A DNA stretch of 64,000 bases from Norana najaformis (taxonomy: Eukaryota > Annelida > Clitellata > Crassiclitellata > Hormogastridae), in contig OZ029921.1 of assembly GCA_964023275.1 (NCBI GenBank), forward strand, positions 12,777,806 through 12,841,805. The letters run 5' to 3'. Each line of letters opens with the position of its first letter. The stretch's first letter is position 1. This document shows, piece by piece, positions 54,201 through 57,200 of the stretch. The position numbers and the translations under genes were made by a program. The notes under the pieces were generated by a model. The model was given only the letters and a program-made list of their open reading frames with translations, was not told the origin of the DNA and did no database searches.

Positions 54201-57200
54201 AATAAATGAATGCCAGTTGGTGAGCATAACTGTATGCTGCAAGAACTTCAGTTGACTGTTGTCATTATGCATTCAGTATGACAGTCCAGGAAGTGTGATT
54301 TACGTGGCATGAGTTAGTCGGAACTAGTGTGCTGATGCTATGTGAACGATAGGCTAGTTAAATGCAGTAATTAATGAACTCAAGATATTTTGTGAAAGAA
54401 ATCACAAATTAACAATTGCACATGTAAGTAAGTAGATCAACTGGGCCTGTTTTTTATTGGCCACACTACACGGGCGCTGCAGAATCTGACTGTGCAAGTT
54501 GCAAAACAGAATACAGTGCAGTTCGTTTAAGACAAAAGACAGGGTACCAGTGTAAACATTTCGTCTTAACCGAATTTCTTATTAACCGTTGGGCAAATGT
54601 AAGCGCAGCATGCCAGCGAAAAACATGTTATGGCTGCATGACTAACTATGCAGCAGCAAATTACGCGTAACCGTAGGGTACGAACTTTAGCGGCCATTTT
54701 TAGACGCGAGTGTCAGTAAACCACTAGTCTGTTTCATGGTGAAGCAGCAAGAGAGGGGTATTTTAAGGTTTTATGGAAGGGCTAAGGCCGATACATTCCA
54801 TTACATTTCGCTATTTCGACAGCGAATTTGAATGTCTCGGACAGAGAAGCCTTTGAATGAGGGTACAGTACGTGTAAATGTATGTGCTGATTGATTTGCG
54901 GCAGATGCCTATGTAGTTTGCAAAGAGCTTAGGAGATTCTGACCATTGACCAATGTCTTCTCCATATGGCAAAGACTTGTCAACGAGGATATTAGGCTAC
55001 CTGAGAAGAGCTCTGAAAGTTACATGTATGTCTGGTAACAGCAGGCACTAAGCTGGCTAGAGTAGTCAAAGATACTTAAACTGTCTAATGCATCTAGCAG
55101 TAGGGCACTTCCACTGTGGTTATATATCTCACTACCATAAATGTGCCACATGACTAGCTTAATGTCCTTTGTTGTCAGACAAAATATACCCATGAATGAA
55201 ATGGACACATTACTGTAGACAGCTATAAAAGTTTCTTGCACCAACGCATTTTGACAAGCCTCATGCTGTGGTCTGCTTGTCTCTTACCGTTGATCACCCA
55301 ATTACAGTATAAACATGTATGCTATCTCATTCCTCGAGTGGTGACATCCTTCAAAGACCGACGCTGTCAAACTATCGTAGGCGTGCATACGGAAATGCGA
55401 ACCTGAAACTTTACTGAAAGCTGCATCTGTTGTGTTTCCTTCAACATTTCGTCTTATGCAATGGACTTAGCACTGAAATAAATGCACAGGACCGAAAATC
55501 ATTTTCGTAATAACCGATCTTTTTGTCTTATCAGTTTTGTCTTAAGAGAATAATTTAACGTTATTATTGATTTACATCGGCACGGACTAAGTTTTCATTT
55601 CATACTAAGCAATATTTTGTCCTATCCATTTTCGTCTTAAGTGAATTGCACTGTAAAGCCAGAGGTTGGTGCACACTGCACTTCTGTCTCCATATGAAAT
55701 TCAATGCCCATGGTACCTTTCATTGACTCGGCTACTGAAAATGTATGTACGTGTATGGCTATTTCTACAGCATGGGCCCATGGTCCGGCAGAGGCGGCCC
55801 CTGCCCTTGTCCAGAGGATTCTCGATGCCACCTCTGTCCTTGACCTATGGATGTCTTCCAATCGCCTCTGTTTGAACTGTAACAAGACCCAGTTCATCTG
55901 GCTTGGTGGCCGCTTGCAGCTCGCCAAGATTGCTCTCCTCCTTACGCCAGAGATTTCCAGATATCTCGTTCTCTACTACGGTCCGGGATCTTGAGGTTGT
56001 GTTGGATCAGGGGCTTGCCTTGTCTGCTCATGTTAACAGCGTCTCTCACTCTTGTTTTTACCATCTTCTTCAGCTCTGCACTATTCGCCAAACTCTTTCC
56101 TTCCACGCTATCTCCACTCTGGTCCGTACCCTCATTTGCACTAGGGTTGACTTTGGTAATGCCATCTTTACCGGCCTATCGCTAGCCAACACTGCAAAGC
56201 TGCAATCTGTGCTTAACTCTGCTGCTCGTCTCTTTGGGGGCATTCCAAAATATGACCACATCTCGTCTTATATTCATGACACTCTTCACTGGCTCCCCGT
56301 CCAGCAGCGTATCCACTTTAAAATCCTCTCCCTCATGCGCAATTGTGTTCTTGGCTTTGCTCCCCCTTTACCTCATTGACTTCTGCACTTTGGTCTCCTC
56401 GTTGCCAGGCCATAGGCCCTTCACTTGGCCACTCAGACTGTTTGTCCCTTGAATGCGCATTGCTACTGCCAGTCCAGAAGCTTCGCCTATGTTGGTCCCT
56501 CGAGAATTGCGACTTGAGCTCCTTTCTCTCCCCATCTCAGTGTTCCGCAGGCGCCTGAAGACTGTACTGTTTAATAGTGATTTTACTTTTTTGGGTCGGA
56601 AGCACCTCTGTTGAGTTTATCCTCTAAGAGGCGCTTTATAAATTTCAAATTACAATTACAGCAGCTATTTAGAACTTCAAAACTGTACTAAAAATATTCA
56701 CACTTTCTCAAGAAGAGAAAAATATTCACACTTGAGACAACACTGAGACACAGTACAAAAAATGGGACAATTGAGCTTTCTAGGTGAGCCTGTATTTTTA
56801 CTGTGACAGACCATTAAATATTGAAAAAAAATTTACTTCAACAATTTCATCTTAATTCTCGAAGTTCAATGTTGTCTAGGCACTTTGCATGTAATTATTG
56901 GCAACTATGCAACAAGAATCTAATCAACAATCATTTTATATTGTTGTAGCAAGAAGAGTTCGAACGCCAGAAAGCAGCAGTAAAAGCTCATGAAAATGTG
57001 AGCTAAAATCTTATTTTATAGGGTACAGTGAGGTAGTCACTACACACCTCTTTCAACACTTGTCTTATAAATAGAGACCAGTGAACCTAAGCAGGGCAGT
57101 TCTTTCATGAATATTGGAAGGAAAACGGTACCATGGAAGTCTGAAACCCCTTTAAAGAAGACGCAATGAAAAATTAAAAACCTAGAAATTACATCCTGTA

